Positions 1-8,136 of a DNA stretch of 28,547 nt are shown in pieces; within the stretch, counting starts at the first letter, position 1; each line of letters begins with the position of its first letter. The DNA is from Desulfovibrionaceae bacterium. GTDB taxonomy: Bacteria; Desulfobacterota; Desulfovibrionia; Desulfovibrionales; Desulfovibrionaceae. The stretch is taken from positions 1-28,547 of the forward strand of contig CAAGJV010000294.1 of NCBI GenBank assembly GCA_900770205.1, written 5' to 3'. The translations under genes and the position numbers were made by a program. The notes under the pieces are model-generated. The model made no database searches and was not told the DNA's origin. It saw only the letters and a program-made list of their open reading frames with translations.

Positions 1-553
1 CACGCTGCACACGATGAGTTCCGGATTCATAGCGAAGGCGGCTGTATACCCTTTTGCCGGAAACAAGGGCGATGACTTCCTTATATCCTCCAGCATCCGT
101 TGGCATCTCAGAAATGATCTCCACCTTCCAATGCTGAATTTCGGCGTAACGGCAGTACATATGGAAAAGATCGGCAGCAAAAAGAGCAGCCTCCTCTCCC
201 CCCGTGCCGGCACGAACTTCCAAAACGGTATTCTTTTCATCCATAGGATCAGGCGGAAGCAGCATAAGCCTGAGCCTGTGCTGCATCTCGGGAAGTTCCT
301 TTTCTATACGGTGAATCTCTTCCTGGGCCATTTCACGGATCTCATGATCCGAATCATTCAGAAGTTCCCTGTTTTCCTCAACCTGCTTCTGGAGTTCGCG
401 GTATTCCCTGAATGCAAGCACCACGGGTTCCACATCGGCACGCGCCTTGGCAATCTTGCGGTACTGTTCAGGGTCGGACAGAACGGCGGGGTCGGCCATG
501 TTCTGCTCCAGCTCCTCATAGCGTTTTTCCAGACTTTCCAGTTTTGCAAACAT
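1..553 (-). CDS. prfA: Peptide chain release factor 1, N-terminal part (cut by window edge)
   Basis: Release factor 1 reads UAA and UAG stop codons and triggers release of the finished protein from the ribosome. Reading the minus strand from 553 gives about 184 residues starting MFAKLESLEKRYEELE. This is followed by the charged helical PCRF domain and the conserved stretch VRAGTGGEEAALFA, then SGTHRVQR just before the edge. The catalytic GGQ loop and the codon-recognition PxT motif would lie beyond position 1 and cannot be seen. The start at 553 has GGAGAAACT just upstream. The gene begins 10 bases after the YqhQ-like gene ends, which suggests one operon with rpmE. RF2 is the main alternative, but the N-terminal pattern fits RF1 better. 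Confidence 0.93.
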   Translation of the reverse strand, partial: MFAKLESLEKRYEELEQNMADPAVLSDPEQYRKIAKARADVEPVVLAFREYRELQKQVEENRELLNDSDHEIREMAQEEIHRIEKELPEMQHRLRLMLLPPDPMDEKNTVLEVRAGTGGEEAALFAADLFHMYCRYAEIQHWKVEIISEMPTDAGGYKEVIALVSGKRVYSRLRYESGTHRVQR

Positions 554-563
554 AGTTTCTCCA

Positions 564-1562
564 TCACGATAAGGTCGAGGATTCAAAACGCCCGGCATAC
601 GCGCTGCCGCTCAACGATTCCCGCAAAGCCGCAATAGCAACTTCGAGCTGACTGTCATCAGGTTCACGCGTTGTCAGAAGCTGAAGGAAAAGCCCCGGGG
701 CACGAAGGATCCATGCCAGAGCCCCCCCTTTCAGCTGAGCAGCATAGCGAACGATTTCGTAGGCAAAGGCGCTGATGGGCGCAATCAGCAGAATTTTAAA
801 AACAAGGATGAATACATGCCGCATGAACGGATGGGAAGGCTCCCACAGCATAAGAAGCAAGGGAACAAATACGGCATGAAGCACAATGGCAACGGTCAGC
901 ACGAAAAGAAGAAATGTTGTGCCGCAGCGCGGATGGAGCCGGCTGCAGGAGCGAGCAGCATCCACCGTGACCATGCCCCCCTTTTCAAAGGCATGAATGG
1001 TTTTATGTTCCGCGCCATGATACTGAAAAACACGGCGTATATCGGGCATAAAGGAAATGGCGGAAATATAGGCCATGAACATGATGAATTTGAACAGACC
1101 ATCCCATAGATGGAAGGAAAAGCCCTTAATTCCCCCGGAAAGGCCTGCATACTCCATGCCCAGGGCAAGAGCATGCGGCGCGGCAACAAAAAGCACGACA
1201 GCAGCGCCAAGAGCCATGAGCAGTGTAAGAACGACCTGCCAGCGGGACATGGGAGCGGTATCATCCTCTCCCATGGAAAGGTCGGCAGAACGGTTGAGCG
1301 CACGTATGCCGTTCGACAGCGTTTCTACGAGAACAGGGAATCCCCTCAGAAAGCGGATGGAACGAATTCCCGCAGGACCGACGCTTCTCCATTGCCTGCT
1401 TTCCACAAAAATCGCCCCGGAAGACCGGCGCACGGCAAGAGCATACGAAGCCCCGTTGCGCATGAGCACTCCCTCCATAACGGCCTGCCCTCCAACCAGA
1501 GGCAGCGCGCAGCTTTCCGCGGCAAGCAGCAGGTGGGAAAAAAATGTATATTTTCTCTTCAT
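564..1562 (-). CDS. YqhQ-like membrane protein (DUF1385)
   Basis: A conserved integral membrane protein of the DUF1385/YqhQ family, whose biochemical role is not established to my knowledge. The family signature GGQAVMEGVLMRNG lies near the N terminus. It is followed by several hydrophobic spans and the conserved YHGAEHKTIHAFEKG and HPRCGTTFLLFV segments, which could bind a metal through His, Glu and Cys. From ATG 1562 the protein is 332 residues. An in-frame TTG at 1592 would add ten residues (LRREKLNIHG), but neither start has a convincing ribosome binding site, so the N terminus is uncertain. It sits between rpmE and prfA, a pairing with translation genes that is common for this family. 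Confidence 0.88.
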   Translation of the reverse strand: MKRKYTFFSHLLLAAESCALPLVGGQAVMEGVLMRNGASYALAVRRSSGAIFVESRQWRSVGPAGIRSIRFLRGFPVLVETLSNGIRALNRSADLSMGEDDTAPMSRWQVVLTLLMALGAAVVLFVAAPHALALGMEYAGLSGGIKGFSFHLWDGLFKFIMFMAYISAISFMPDIRRVFQYHGAEHKTIHAFEKGGMVTVDAARSCSRLHPRCGTTFLLFVLTVAIVLHAVFVPLLLMLWEPSHPFMRHVFILVFKILLIAPISAFAYEIVRYAAQLKGGALAWILRAPGLFLQLLTTREPDDSQLEVAIAALRESLSGSAYAGRFESSTLS

Positions 1563-1660
1563 TCCGTGAATGTTCAGCTTTTCTCTTCGCAAAAGGGAAC
1601 GGCCGCCCTTTTCTCTTCATCCGGTCTCGCTGTTATCAGAAGAACAGGGCACATACTCAA

Positions 1661-1689
1661 AAACCTCCCCAGATAACCTGGGGAGGTTT
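1661..1689 (-). terminator. Hairpin between rpmE and the YqhQ-like gene
   Basis: A perfect 10-bp stem (AAACCTCCCC with GGGGAGGTTT) around a 9-base loop. On the minus strand it ends in a short U run (GGTTTTTGAG). It lies 38 bases after the rpmE stop, so it probably ends or attenuates transcription after rpmE. Expression of the downstream genes would then need read-through or their own promoter. Confidence 0.75.
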
Positions 1690-1726
1690 CGCTCATTTCC
1701 GGCCGGATCCCCTGCCGGAACCAGCA

Positions 1727-1936
1727 TTACTTCGCAAATTTGGCGTACTTCTTGCGGAAGCGGTCAATACGGCCGGCAGTATCGACAAAGCGCTGCTTGC
1801 CGGTGAAGAAAGGATGGCATGCGGAACAAATTTCCACATGGACGGTTTCGCCCTTCGTGGAGAGAACTTCCACGACATTGCCGCAGGCGCAGACAAGCTT
1901 GGCCTTGTAAACTTTGGGATGGATGCCTTCTTTCAT
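1727..1936 (-). CDS. rpmE: 50S ribosomal protein L31, zinc-binding (C+) form
   Basis: L31 is a small protein of the large subunit that bridges to the small subunit. The 69-residue product opens MKEGIHPKVYKAKLVCACGN. It keeps four cysteines at C16, C18, C37 and C40, exactly the spacing of the zinc-binding form. This matters because C+ L31 can be replaced by a cysteine-free paralogue under zinc shortage in some bacteria; no such paralogue is in this window. The start at 1936 has GAGGAGTG at a good distance. It is the first gene of the minus-strand cluster rpmE, yqhQ-like, prfA. Confidence 0.97.
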   Translation of the reverse strand: MKEGIHPKVYKAKLVCACGNVVEVLSTKGETVHVEICSACHPFFTGKQRFVDTAGRIDRFRKKYAKFAK

Positions 1937-1967
1937 GGTACACTCCTCAGATGATTTGCGGACCCAC

Positions 1968-1983
1968 GGGTACGCCCATACCC
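1968..1983 (-). promoter_or_regulatory. Hairpin in the rpmE leader
   Basis: GGGTA and TACCC pair around a 6-base loop, 32 bases upstream of the rpmE start. L31 and other ribosomal proteins are often controlled through their leaders, but nothing here proves it. The fold is short and could be chance. Confidence 0.25.
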
Positions 1984-2073
1984 ACCCTGGCAGGCGGACA
2001 GTCGCCTAGTCGCCCGATTTACCGCAGCGTTGAAGATTCAAGTCGCAGAACAATACTTCTTTTTTTTTTGATA

Positions 2074-2121
2074 GTCCAGTCTTTTCTCTCTCTTTCCTAA
2101 AAGAGAATCCTCTCTCTGGAC
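2074..2121 (+). promoter_or_regulatory. Possible stem-loop in the sirC leader
   Basis: GTCCAG at 2074 can pair with CTGGAC at 2116. Inside it a 7-bp hairpin forms between TCTCTTT (2089-2095) and AAAGAGA (2100-2106). A run of ten Ts lies just upstream. The composition is CT-rich and simple, so the pairing may be incidental. It is the only structure I see ahead of the sirC-ccsA-hemA operon. Confidence 0.25.
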
Positions 2122-2146
2122 GAGACTGCGGGGAATGGATATAAGT

Positions 2147-2860
2147 ATGGGCATGCGTTACTACCCTCTGTTTCTTGACCTCTCTCATGCGAAATGCCTT
2201 GTTGTAGGAGCAGGAGCCGTAGGCCGGAGAAAAATCTCCGACCTTCTTGCCTGCGAGCCTTCCCATATTCTTGTTCTTGATCCGGCCATAAACGAGGAAG
2301 AATTCCTGCGATCCTTCCCCGGCATGGATACAACGCCGCTGGAACCGAAAAAAAGAGCTTTTCTTCCTGAAGATATAGCAGATAAAACTCTCGTCTTCGC
2401 CGCCACCCCTTCCCCATGCGTGAACTCTCTTATCGCCAGTCTATGCCGGAAGGAGCATATTCTCTGCAACGTTGCAGGCCCCCTGGAAAACGGCGAAACC
2501 GGAAATTTTCTCGTTCCCGCCCACCTGGAAAACGGCCCTCTGGCAATGGCGCTCTCCACTTCCGGCTGCAGCCCGGCGCTTGCCAGAATGCTGAAGGAAG
2601 AACTTAAAGCATGGCTGGGCAATGGCTATGCCCACCTGGCTCTGCTTCTGAAAGCTCTTCGCCCCCGCCTGCTTTCCCTCCGCCTCGGCAGCGAGGCCGA
2701 TGCCGCTCTTTTCCGTTCCCTCTGCGCACGCCCGCTTCGCGATAAACTTCTGTCTGCTCTTGCCAGCGGCAACAAAAGCGAAGTAGCCTCACTGCTCCGC
2801 ACCGTGCTGCCCCAAGAGCTTTTTCCTTCCATTGAGGAGATTCTCCATGAACTGGACTGA
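2147..2860 (+). CDS. sirC: Precorrin-2 dehydrogenase (SirC/CysG N-terminal type)
   Basis: The enzyme oxidises precorrin-2 to sirohydrochlorin using NAD, on the way to siroheme and alternative heme. The sequence opens with YYPLFLDL and the nucleotide-binding glycine motif VVGAGAVGRRK. Later comes STSGCSPALAR, the counterpart of the CysG SSGGTSP segment. It is about 237 residues, so it lacks the C-terminal methyltransferase of full CysG. The Asp of the CysG/Met8 NVVD motif reads NVAG here (G111), which is unusual for the family. I prefer ATG 2147 because GGA lies 7 bases upstream; ATGs at 2135 and 2153 are alternatives. The gene overlaps ccsA by 14 bases. In Desulfovibrio vulgaris the same trio with hemA is known, and a separate chelatase inserts the metal. 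Confidence 0.88.
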   Translation: MGMRYYPLFLDLSHAKCLVVGAGAVGRRKISDLLACEPSHILVLDPAINEEEFLRSFPGMDTTPLEPKKRAFLPEDIADKTLVFAATPSPCVNSLIASLCRKEHILCNVAGPLENGETGNFLVPAHLENGPLAMALSTSGCSPALARMLKEELKAWLGNGYAHLALLLKALRPRLLSLRLGSEADAALFRSLCARPLRDKLLSALASGNKSEVASLLRTVLPQELFPSIEEILHELD

Positions 2861-3659
2861 TCTGTTCTCCTGCCTCTGCCTTGCCCTTTATGCACTCGCC
2901 ACTGTTGCCTCCTTTGCAGGCGTGCTGGCCCGTTCTGCAAAAGTCAAGAAACTGGCGTGTGTTCTCTGCGCAGGCGGATTCACCGCTCACACGCTCTGGC
3001 TTGTCCTCTGCCTTTTCGGCGGGGCCTTTGCTGCCGCATCCCGGGGATTCTATCTTCTCCCCCTCTCCTGGGTTCTGGCGCTGGCCGGCCTTTTCGTGGC
3101 GAAAAGGCAGAAAATGGATATCGCCCTGCACTTCGTCGCCCCATGGGCTTTCTTTCTTGGTTCCTGCGCCATGGGATTTGCCGAACCTTCCGGGCAGATG
3201 CCCCTGGCCGGCCCGCTGTTTATTCTGCATCTTGCTGCCATCTTTGCCGGAGTAGGCGTTATGGCCATAGCCGCAGGAGCGGGCGCTCTTTTTCTCTGGC
3301 AGGAAAAATCCATCAAGCAGAAAAATCCCCTCGAAGGTTTCCGCAAGGATCTTCCCGCTCTCGGCGCTCTCGACAAGGTCAATGCCATGGCTACGCTCAT
3401 AGGCTTCCCCTGCTACTGCCTCGGCGTTCTATGTGGATTTCTCTGGGCCCGCATCAGCTGGGGAACTGTCATGAACGGAGATGTGAAGGAATGGATCTCC
3501 CTCATTATTCTTGTTGTCTATGCTCTCCTCTTCCATCAGCGCCAGGCTCTTGGATGGCGAGGAAGAAAACCGGCCATACTCGCGCTCATCATCTTTGCCG
3601 CGTCTCTTTTCTCCATGCTCGTAGTCAATACCGTTTTTCCAACGCAGCATAATTTCTGA
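2847..3659 (+). CDS. CcsA/HemX-family cytochrome c assembly membrane protein
   Basis: A 270-residue polytopic membrane protein of about eight spans. The C-terminal part (SWGTVMNGDVKEW, then a span ending YALLFH) matches the pattern in CcsA, CcmC and HemX proteins that handle heme for cytochrome c assembly. Bacillus HemX, by contrast, affects the level of HemA. The start at 2847 follows GAGGAGATTCTCC and overlaps the end of sirC, so translation is likely coupled. Next to hemA, both readings make sense: heme delivery to c-type cytochromes, or control of glutamyl-tRNA reductase. The sequence alone does not separate them. Confidence 0.85.
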   Translation: MNWTDLFSCLCLALYALATVASFAGVLARSAKVKKLACVLCAGGFTAHTLWLVLCLFGGAFAAASRGFYLLPLSWVLALAGLFVAKRQKMDIALHFVAPWAFFLGSCAMGFAEPSGQMPLAGPLFILHLAAIFAGVGVMAIAAGAGALFLWQEKSIKQKNPLEGFRKDLPALGALDKVNAMATLIGFPCYCLGVLCGFLWARISWGTVMNGDVKEWISLIILVVYALLFHQRQALGWRGRKPAILALIIFAASLFSMLVVNTVFPTQHNF

Positions 3660-3714
3660 GCTTCTCCTCTCTTCTCCGCACACAGAACGCATCCAACATC
3701 TTTTCAGGAATATC

Positions 3715-4989
3715 ATGAACACGACCATACATCTCATCGGCATCAACCACCGTACTGCAGCAGTGGAGATACGCGAAAAATTTGCCCTTACCAATTTCTG
3801 CTCCCCAGAAACCTGGGCCATTCCTACCGGCGGCGCCATTCAAGAATCCCTTATTCTCTCCACATGCAATCGCGTAGAAGTTCTCGTTGTCGGCCTGGGA
3901 GATGCCCCGCGGGAAAAGGCTCTGGAATACTGGGCCAGTGCCCGCGGCAGAAGCGTGGAAGAGCTGGAACCCTATCTCTACCAGTATAAAAACGAGGAAG
4001 CCATCCGCCATCTGTTCAACGTAGCCTCCAGCCTTGATTCTCTTGTTTTAGGGGAACCGCAGATTCTCGGACAGCTCAAAAATGCCTACCGGAAAGCATC
4101 GCAGAACCATAGTGCGGGCACCATCATCAACAGGCTTCTCCATAAGGCATTCTCCGTTGCCAAGCGCGTGCGCTCGGAAACAGGCGTTGCTTCCAGCGCC
4201 GTTTCCATCAGCTATGCCGCCGTTGAACTTGCCAAGCAGATCTTCGACGACATGAATCAGCATAACGCGCTCATTATCGGAGCCGGAGAAATGGCTGAAC
4301 TTTCCGCTCTCCATCTGAAACAGGCGGGCATACGCTCCATCCGCGTTGCCAACCGCACCTATGCCAAGGCCGAAGAACTGGCCAGCACCCTTGGAGGAGC
4401 TGCTGTTCCCTTTGATGAACTGTTCACCTGCCTTGCCGATACCGATATTGTCATCAGCTCTACCGGAGCACCCGATGCCATCATTCATGAACAGGATATG
4501 AAATCTGTTCTGAAAAGAAGAAAAAACCGGCCCATGTTCCTCATAGATATTGCCATGCCGAGAGACATAGACCCAGCCGTCAATACGCTGGATAATATCT
4601 ATCTGTATGATATTGACGACCTTAAGGAAGTGGTGGAAGAGCATATTGCCGAACGCCGCAAGGAAGCTGTGCATGCACACGCCATCGTTGACGATGAAAC
4701 CGCATCGTTCTGCCTGTGGCTGGAATCCCTCACTCTTCAGCCGACCATCGTTGCCCTGGTGGATCGCGGCAAGAACATTATGGAAGAAGAACTGGCCAAA
4801 ACGCTGCACCGCCTGGGACCTGTTGACGACGCTACCAGAGAAGCACTTGAAATCATGGCAGATTCTCTGGTACGACGCTTTAACCATGAGCCCATATCTT
4901 TTCTTAAAGACCGCTTCCATGAAGCGTCCAACCCGGAATACACTCTGCAGGCCGTCGATACGGTGCGCAGAGTCTTTAAACTTAAATAA
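3715..4989 (+). CDS. hemA: Glutamyl-tRNA reductase
   Basis: The enzyme reduces glutamyl-tRNA(Glu) with NADPH to glutamate-1-semialdehyde, the committed step of the C5 tetrapyrrole route. The 424-residue product has GINHRTA near the N terminus and the catalytic cysteine C51 in LSTCNRVE. It also has the GEPQILGQ substrate loop, an NADPH-binding domain with LIIGAGEMAEL, and a helical dimerisation domain at the C terminus. All family landmarks are present and the length is normal. AGGAATATC precedes the start. It is the last gene of the sirC-ccsA-hemA set, 55 bases after ccsA. Confidence 0.97.
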   Translation: MNTTIHLIGINHRTAAVEIREKFALTNFCSPETWAIPTGGAIQESLILSTCNRVEVLVVGLGDAPREKALEYWASARGRSVEELEPYLYQYKNEEAIRHLFNVASSLDSLVLGEPQILGQLKNAYRKASQNHSAGTIINRLLHKAFSVAKRVRSETGVASSAVSISYAAVELAKQIFDDMNQHNALIIGAGEMAELSALHLKQAGIRSIRVANRTYAKAEELASTLGGAAVPFDELFTCLADTDIVISSTGAPDAIIHEQDMKSVLKRRKNRPMFLIDIAMPRDIDPAVNTLDNIYLYDIDDLKEVVEEHIAERRKEAVHAHAIVDDETASFCLWLESLTLQPTIVALVDRGKNIMEEELAKTLHRLGPVDDATREALEIMADSLVRRFNHEPISFLKDRFHEASNPEYTLQAVDTVRRVFKLK

Positions 4990-5093
4990 GAACCCTTTCA
5001 ACAGCAGAAGAACATTCCTCATCCGCCCCTTCCGCAGTTTCTTCCCAATCGGCAGAAAATGCGTATGAATGTTTTATGTCTTTCTCCCCGGTC

Positions 5094-5169
5094 TGGACAT
5101 AGCCATAAAAAGTGGTAGCCTCCTCTGAGGCTGCACGCTATGCCGCCCAGGCAAATACCGTAGCGTCCA
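5094..5169 (+). promoter_or_regulatory. Structured leader with competing pairings upstream of the MATE gene
   Basis: Several perfect pairings lie directly upstream of the ribosome binding site (AAGGAG near 5177). TGGAC (5094-5098) pairs with GTCCA (5165-5169). AGCCTC (5117-5122) pairs with GAGGCT (5127-5132). CGCTA (5136-5140) pairs with TAGCG (5161-5165), with TGCC/GGCA nested inside. An alternative, CATAGC (5098-5103) with GCTATG (5137-5142), excludes the CGCTA/TAGCG stem. This switch-like layout is typical of translational riboswitches. I could not match it to a known class. Confidence 0.35.
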
Positions 5170-5188
5170 TGCAACGAAGGAGCCCCTT

Positions 5189-6568
5189 ATGGGACATTCC
5201 AAGCATATCGATATGCTGCACGGCCCCCTGCTCAGCAAAATCATCCTCTTTGCCCTGCCCATAGCCCTGAGCAGCATCATGCAGCAGCTCTTTCTCTCCG
5301 CCAATGTGGCCGTTGTCGGCCATTTTGTGGGAGCTCAGGCCGTTGTTGCCGTTGGGGGAAACGGCCCCATCGTCAACCTTCTCATCAATCTCTTTCTCGG
5401 GCTTTCTGTAGGGGCCAATGTTGTCATTGCCCGGTATGTCGGCAAGAATGACAGGGAATCCTGCCAGTCTGCCGTTCACACCGTTATGGCCGTTTCCGCT
5501 GCCAGCGGGCTTTTTCTTCTGATAGCCGGTCAGTTTCTTGCGCCGCTCATGCTTCGCCTTGTCGATGTTCCGGCAGACGCCCTCGAACTGGCCGTTCTTT
5601 ACCTCAGGCTCTATTTTCTCGGCATGCCGTTCATCATGATATACAATTTCGGCTCTGCCGTACTGCGCAGTGTGGGCGATACCAAACGCCCCATGTACAG
5701 CCTCATTGCAGCCGGCATCGTCAATGTTTCCCTGAGCCTGCTTTTTGTCCTCTGGGGAAAAATGGGGGTCACCGGCGTGGGGCTGGCTACCCTTATCGGC
5801 AATTTCATCAGTGCATTGCTTGTCAGCTATTTTCTGATGACGGAAGACGAGCTGATACGTCTCTCCCTCCGCAAACTTGCCATTGCCAGAGTTCATCTTA
5901 TGCGCATCATCAAAATAGGCGCGCCGGCAGGCCTGCAGGGCATGATCTTCTCCTTTTCCAACGTGTGCATTCTCTCCGGTATCAACAGCTTCGGCTCCGC
6001 AACGGCAGCCGGTTCGGCAGCCGCCGTCAACTTTGAATTCATCTCCTATTTTTTCGTCAATGCCTTCTGCCAGGCAAGCGTAACCTTCACCAGCCAGAAT
6101 TATGCCATGTGCCAGGTGGATCGCTGCAAAAAAATATTCCGGGAAAGCATGGGCTGCGGCATCCTTCTTGCCGGAGCCACATGCCTTGCCTTCACTCTGG
6201 GTGCGGCCTTTTTTTCCGGGCTGTACACGAGCGACCCTGAAGTTATCAAGTATGCCGTCACACGGGTGCTTATCGTAGAAAGCATGCAGTGGCTTTCCGC
6301 CACCTATGAAATCAGCGGAGCCACACTGCGCGGCATGGGCATTTCCATGCTCCCCGCCATGGTCACGCTTGTCGGCTCATGCCTTCTGCGTATCGTATGG
6401 GTTTATACGGTATTTCCCCACTTCCCCACCTACGAAGCGCTGCTGGCCGTCTACCCTGTCTCGTGGATCATTACGGGCATCTTCATGCTGGCCGTCTATT
6501 TCTTCATGAGCAGAAAGCTCTTCCGGGAACGCACCCTGGGCGGCTACTGCAAGCCTCTGGAATTCTGA
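5189..6568 (+). CDS. MATE family multidrug/sodium or proton antiporter
   Basis: A 459-residue protein with about twelve membrane spans, typical of the MATE (MOP superfamily) exporters. These push drugs or metabolites out of the cell against a sodium or proton gradient. The N terminus has the usual pattern of a short basic lead and the span PIALSSIMQQLFLSANVAVV. It is followed by the loop GLSVGANVVIARYVGKND. The start has AAGGAGCCCCTT upstream. The substrate cannot be told from sequence. It is monocistronic: a strong hairpin follows and the next gene converges. The structured region upstream suggests RNA-level control. Confidence 0.93.
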   Translation: MGHSKHIDMLHGPLLSKIILFALPIALSSIMQQLFLSANVAVVGHFVGAQAVVAVGGNGPIVNLLINLFLGLSVGANVVIARYVGKNDRESCQSAVHTVMAVSAASGLFLLIAGQFLAPLMLRLVDVPADALELAVLYLRLYFLGMPFIMIYNFGSAVLRSVGDTKRPMYSLIAAGIVNVSLSLLFVLWGKMGVTGVGLATLIGNFISALLVSYFLMTEDELIRLSLRKLAIARVHLMRIIKIGAPAGLQGMIFSFSNVCILSGINSFGSATAAGSAAAVNFEFISYFFVNAFCQASVTFTSQNYAMCQVDRCKKIFRESMGCGILLAGATCLAFTLGAAFFSGLYTSDPEVIKYAVTRVLIVESMQWLSATYEISGATLRGMGISMLPAMVTLVGSCLLRIVWVYTVFPHFPTYEALLAVYPVSWIITGIFMLAVYFFMSRKLFRERTLGGYCKPLEF

Positions 6569-6584
6569 TTTCCCTCCTGCAGAA

Positions 6585-6614
6585 GAGCCCCGGAGATAGT
6601 TATCTCCGGGGCTC
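6585..6614. terminator. Strong palindromic hairpin between convergent genes
   Basis: Two 14-base arms (GAGCCCCGGAGATA and its exact complement) meet with a 2-base centre; the real loop is probably AGTT. It lies between the MATE stop and the NhaC stop, so it most likely ends transcription from both sides. Neither side has a good U run, so it may act as a bidirectional block or an RNA 3'-end stabiliser. Confidence 0.65.
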
Positions 6615-6649
6615 TCAGTCAAGAAAAACAGCCGTAACAGGGGATTTTT

Positions 6650-8056
6650 CTATCCCTTCTTACGCACGGGCGTACCATCCAGCTTCCATATTCCGAATCC
6701 GGTTATGGCGCACAGAATGGAAAAAATGGGAACGAACCAGTTAAGCAGGGCATACGGCACGAACTCATAGGCGCTCACGCCAAGAACGCCCGCAATGTAA
6801 AAGGCATGAACGCTCCACGGCACAAGCGGGCAGCCAATGGTTCCGGCATCTTCGCAGGTACGGGAAAGCACGAGAGGGCTGATATCCGCCTTTTTAAAGG
6901 AATCCAGGAAGGCACGGCCCGGCACGATAACGGCAAGCATCTGGCTGCCGGTTCCCAGGTTGATGAGGTAGGCCGCCGCAAGCGCGGAAACAACCAGCCG
7001 CACGGCAGACTTTGCGCCCTTGAGAATAGCCTCCAGAAGCACTTCAAGAACGCGGGAGCGTTCCAGAATACCGCCGAATGCCATGCCGGAACAGAGCAGA
7101 AGCACCGTTGGCATAATGCTCATGAGTCCGCCGCGGGAAAGCAGCGGATCCAGCCTGGCAATACCTGTCTTGGAAACATAGCCGGAAGTCATCATGGCTG
7201 CCAGCTTATTGAAGGGCACGCCGTTCATCACGGCAATGAGCATGGCGGCAAGCAGGCAGACAAGCATCACAGGCAGCACGGGATATCTGCGGTAGGCCAG
7301 CACTATCATGAGGACAGGAGGAATAAAGGCGACAAAGCCCATGTTGAAATTGGCCTCAAGCCCGCTCAGAATGCTGTTCAGGCTGTCCAGCGCCACACCG
7401 TTCTGCGCAACCACGGAGCTGCCGAGGAAAGTATAAACAATGCCTGCTACGATGAACGCAGGGATCGTTGTCCAGAGCATGGACATGACATGGGAGAACA
7501 GCGGAACTTCACATACGGAGGCGGTGATGTTGGTGGAATCGGAAACGGGGGACATCTTATCGCCAAGGTACGCACCGGAAACAATAGCGCCTACCGTCAT
7601 ATAGGCAGGGTAGCCGAGTGCCTGCCCCACGCCGAGAAGAGCCACGCCTATGGTTCCCATCGTGCCGAAAGAAGTTCCCGTGGCCACGGATGCCACAGAA
7701 CAGAGCACCATGGCGGAAAGCAGAAAATGCTCCGGCGCAATGAGCTTGAGTCCCCAGTAAATAATGGCGGGAATCGTTCCAGAGGCAAGCCATGCGGCAA
7801 TGAGCATTCCCACCATGGCAAGAATGGCAATGGCTATCTGTATGCGGCCAAGGGATTCAAACATCCCCTTCTGGAGTTCCTCCCAGCTGTAGCCCGTTTT
7901 CAGCGCCATTAAGGAAGCAAGCGCCACCGCCCCGAGCAGCGGCAGAACAGGAGGCCGTACCCCTACCACAAGCGTGCCGTACAAAATCATGGCTACGGGC
8001 AGCACAAGAGACAATACCGCCCATAGAAGCGTCGGCTTTTTTCCCTGCGTTTCCAT
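6650..8056 (-). CDS. NhaC family sodium/proton (or lactate-type) antiporter
   Basis: A 468-residue polytopic membrane protein. The segment GAYLGDKMSPVSDSTNI is the signature of NhaC transporters, which include Na+/H+ antiporters and the MleN malate/lactate exchanger. About a dozen hydrophobic spans are visible. I chose ATG 8056 because AAGGA sits 7 bases upstream; an earlier ATG at 8065 overlaps that site. It is the last gene of a minus-strand operon after a D-lactate-type dehydrogenase. That makes exchange of a 2-hydroxy acid with sodium or protons an attractive but unproven function. Confidence 0.9.
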   Translation of the reverse strand: METQGKKPTLLWAVLSLVLPVAMILYGTLVVGVRPPVLPLLGAVALASLMALKTGYSWEELQKGMFESLGRIQIAIAILAMVGMLIAAWLASGTIPAIIYWGLKLIAPEHFLLSAMVLCSVASVATGTSFGTMGTIGVALLGVGQALGYPAYMTVGAIVSGAYLGDKMSPVSDSTNITASVCEVPLFSHVMSMLWTTIPAFIVAGIVYTFLGSSVVAQNGVALDSLNSILSGLEANFNMGFVAFIPPVLMIVLAYRRYPVLPVMLVCLLAAMLIAVMNGVPFNKLAAMMTSGYVSKTGIARLDPLLSRGGLMSIMPTVLLLCSGMAFGGILERSRVLEVLLEAILKGAKSAVRLVVSALAAAYLINLGTGSQMLAVIVPGRAFLDSFKKADISPLVLSRTCEDAGTIGCPLVPWSVHAFYIAGVLGVSAYEFVPYALLNWFVPIFSILCAITGFGIWKLDGTPVRKKG

Positions 8057-8136
8057 CAATCCCATCCTTGAATAAAAGTTTCTCCGTCCCCACCCTTTCG
8101 TGGGCCCCCTGCCCGCAAGGCAGCTTCCGGCAAGGC

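Noticed and set aside
5085..5106. Resemblance of CCGGTCTGGACATAGCC to part of the guanidine-III riboswitch
   Set aside because: The 5' half of that class (CCGGACGAGG-like) is missing upstream, so the short match is taken as chance.
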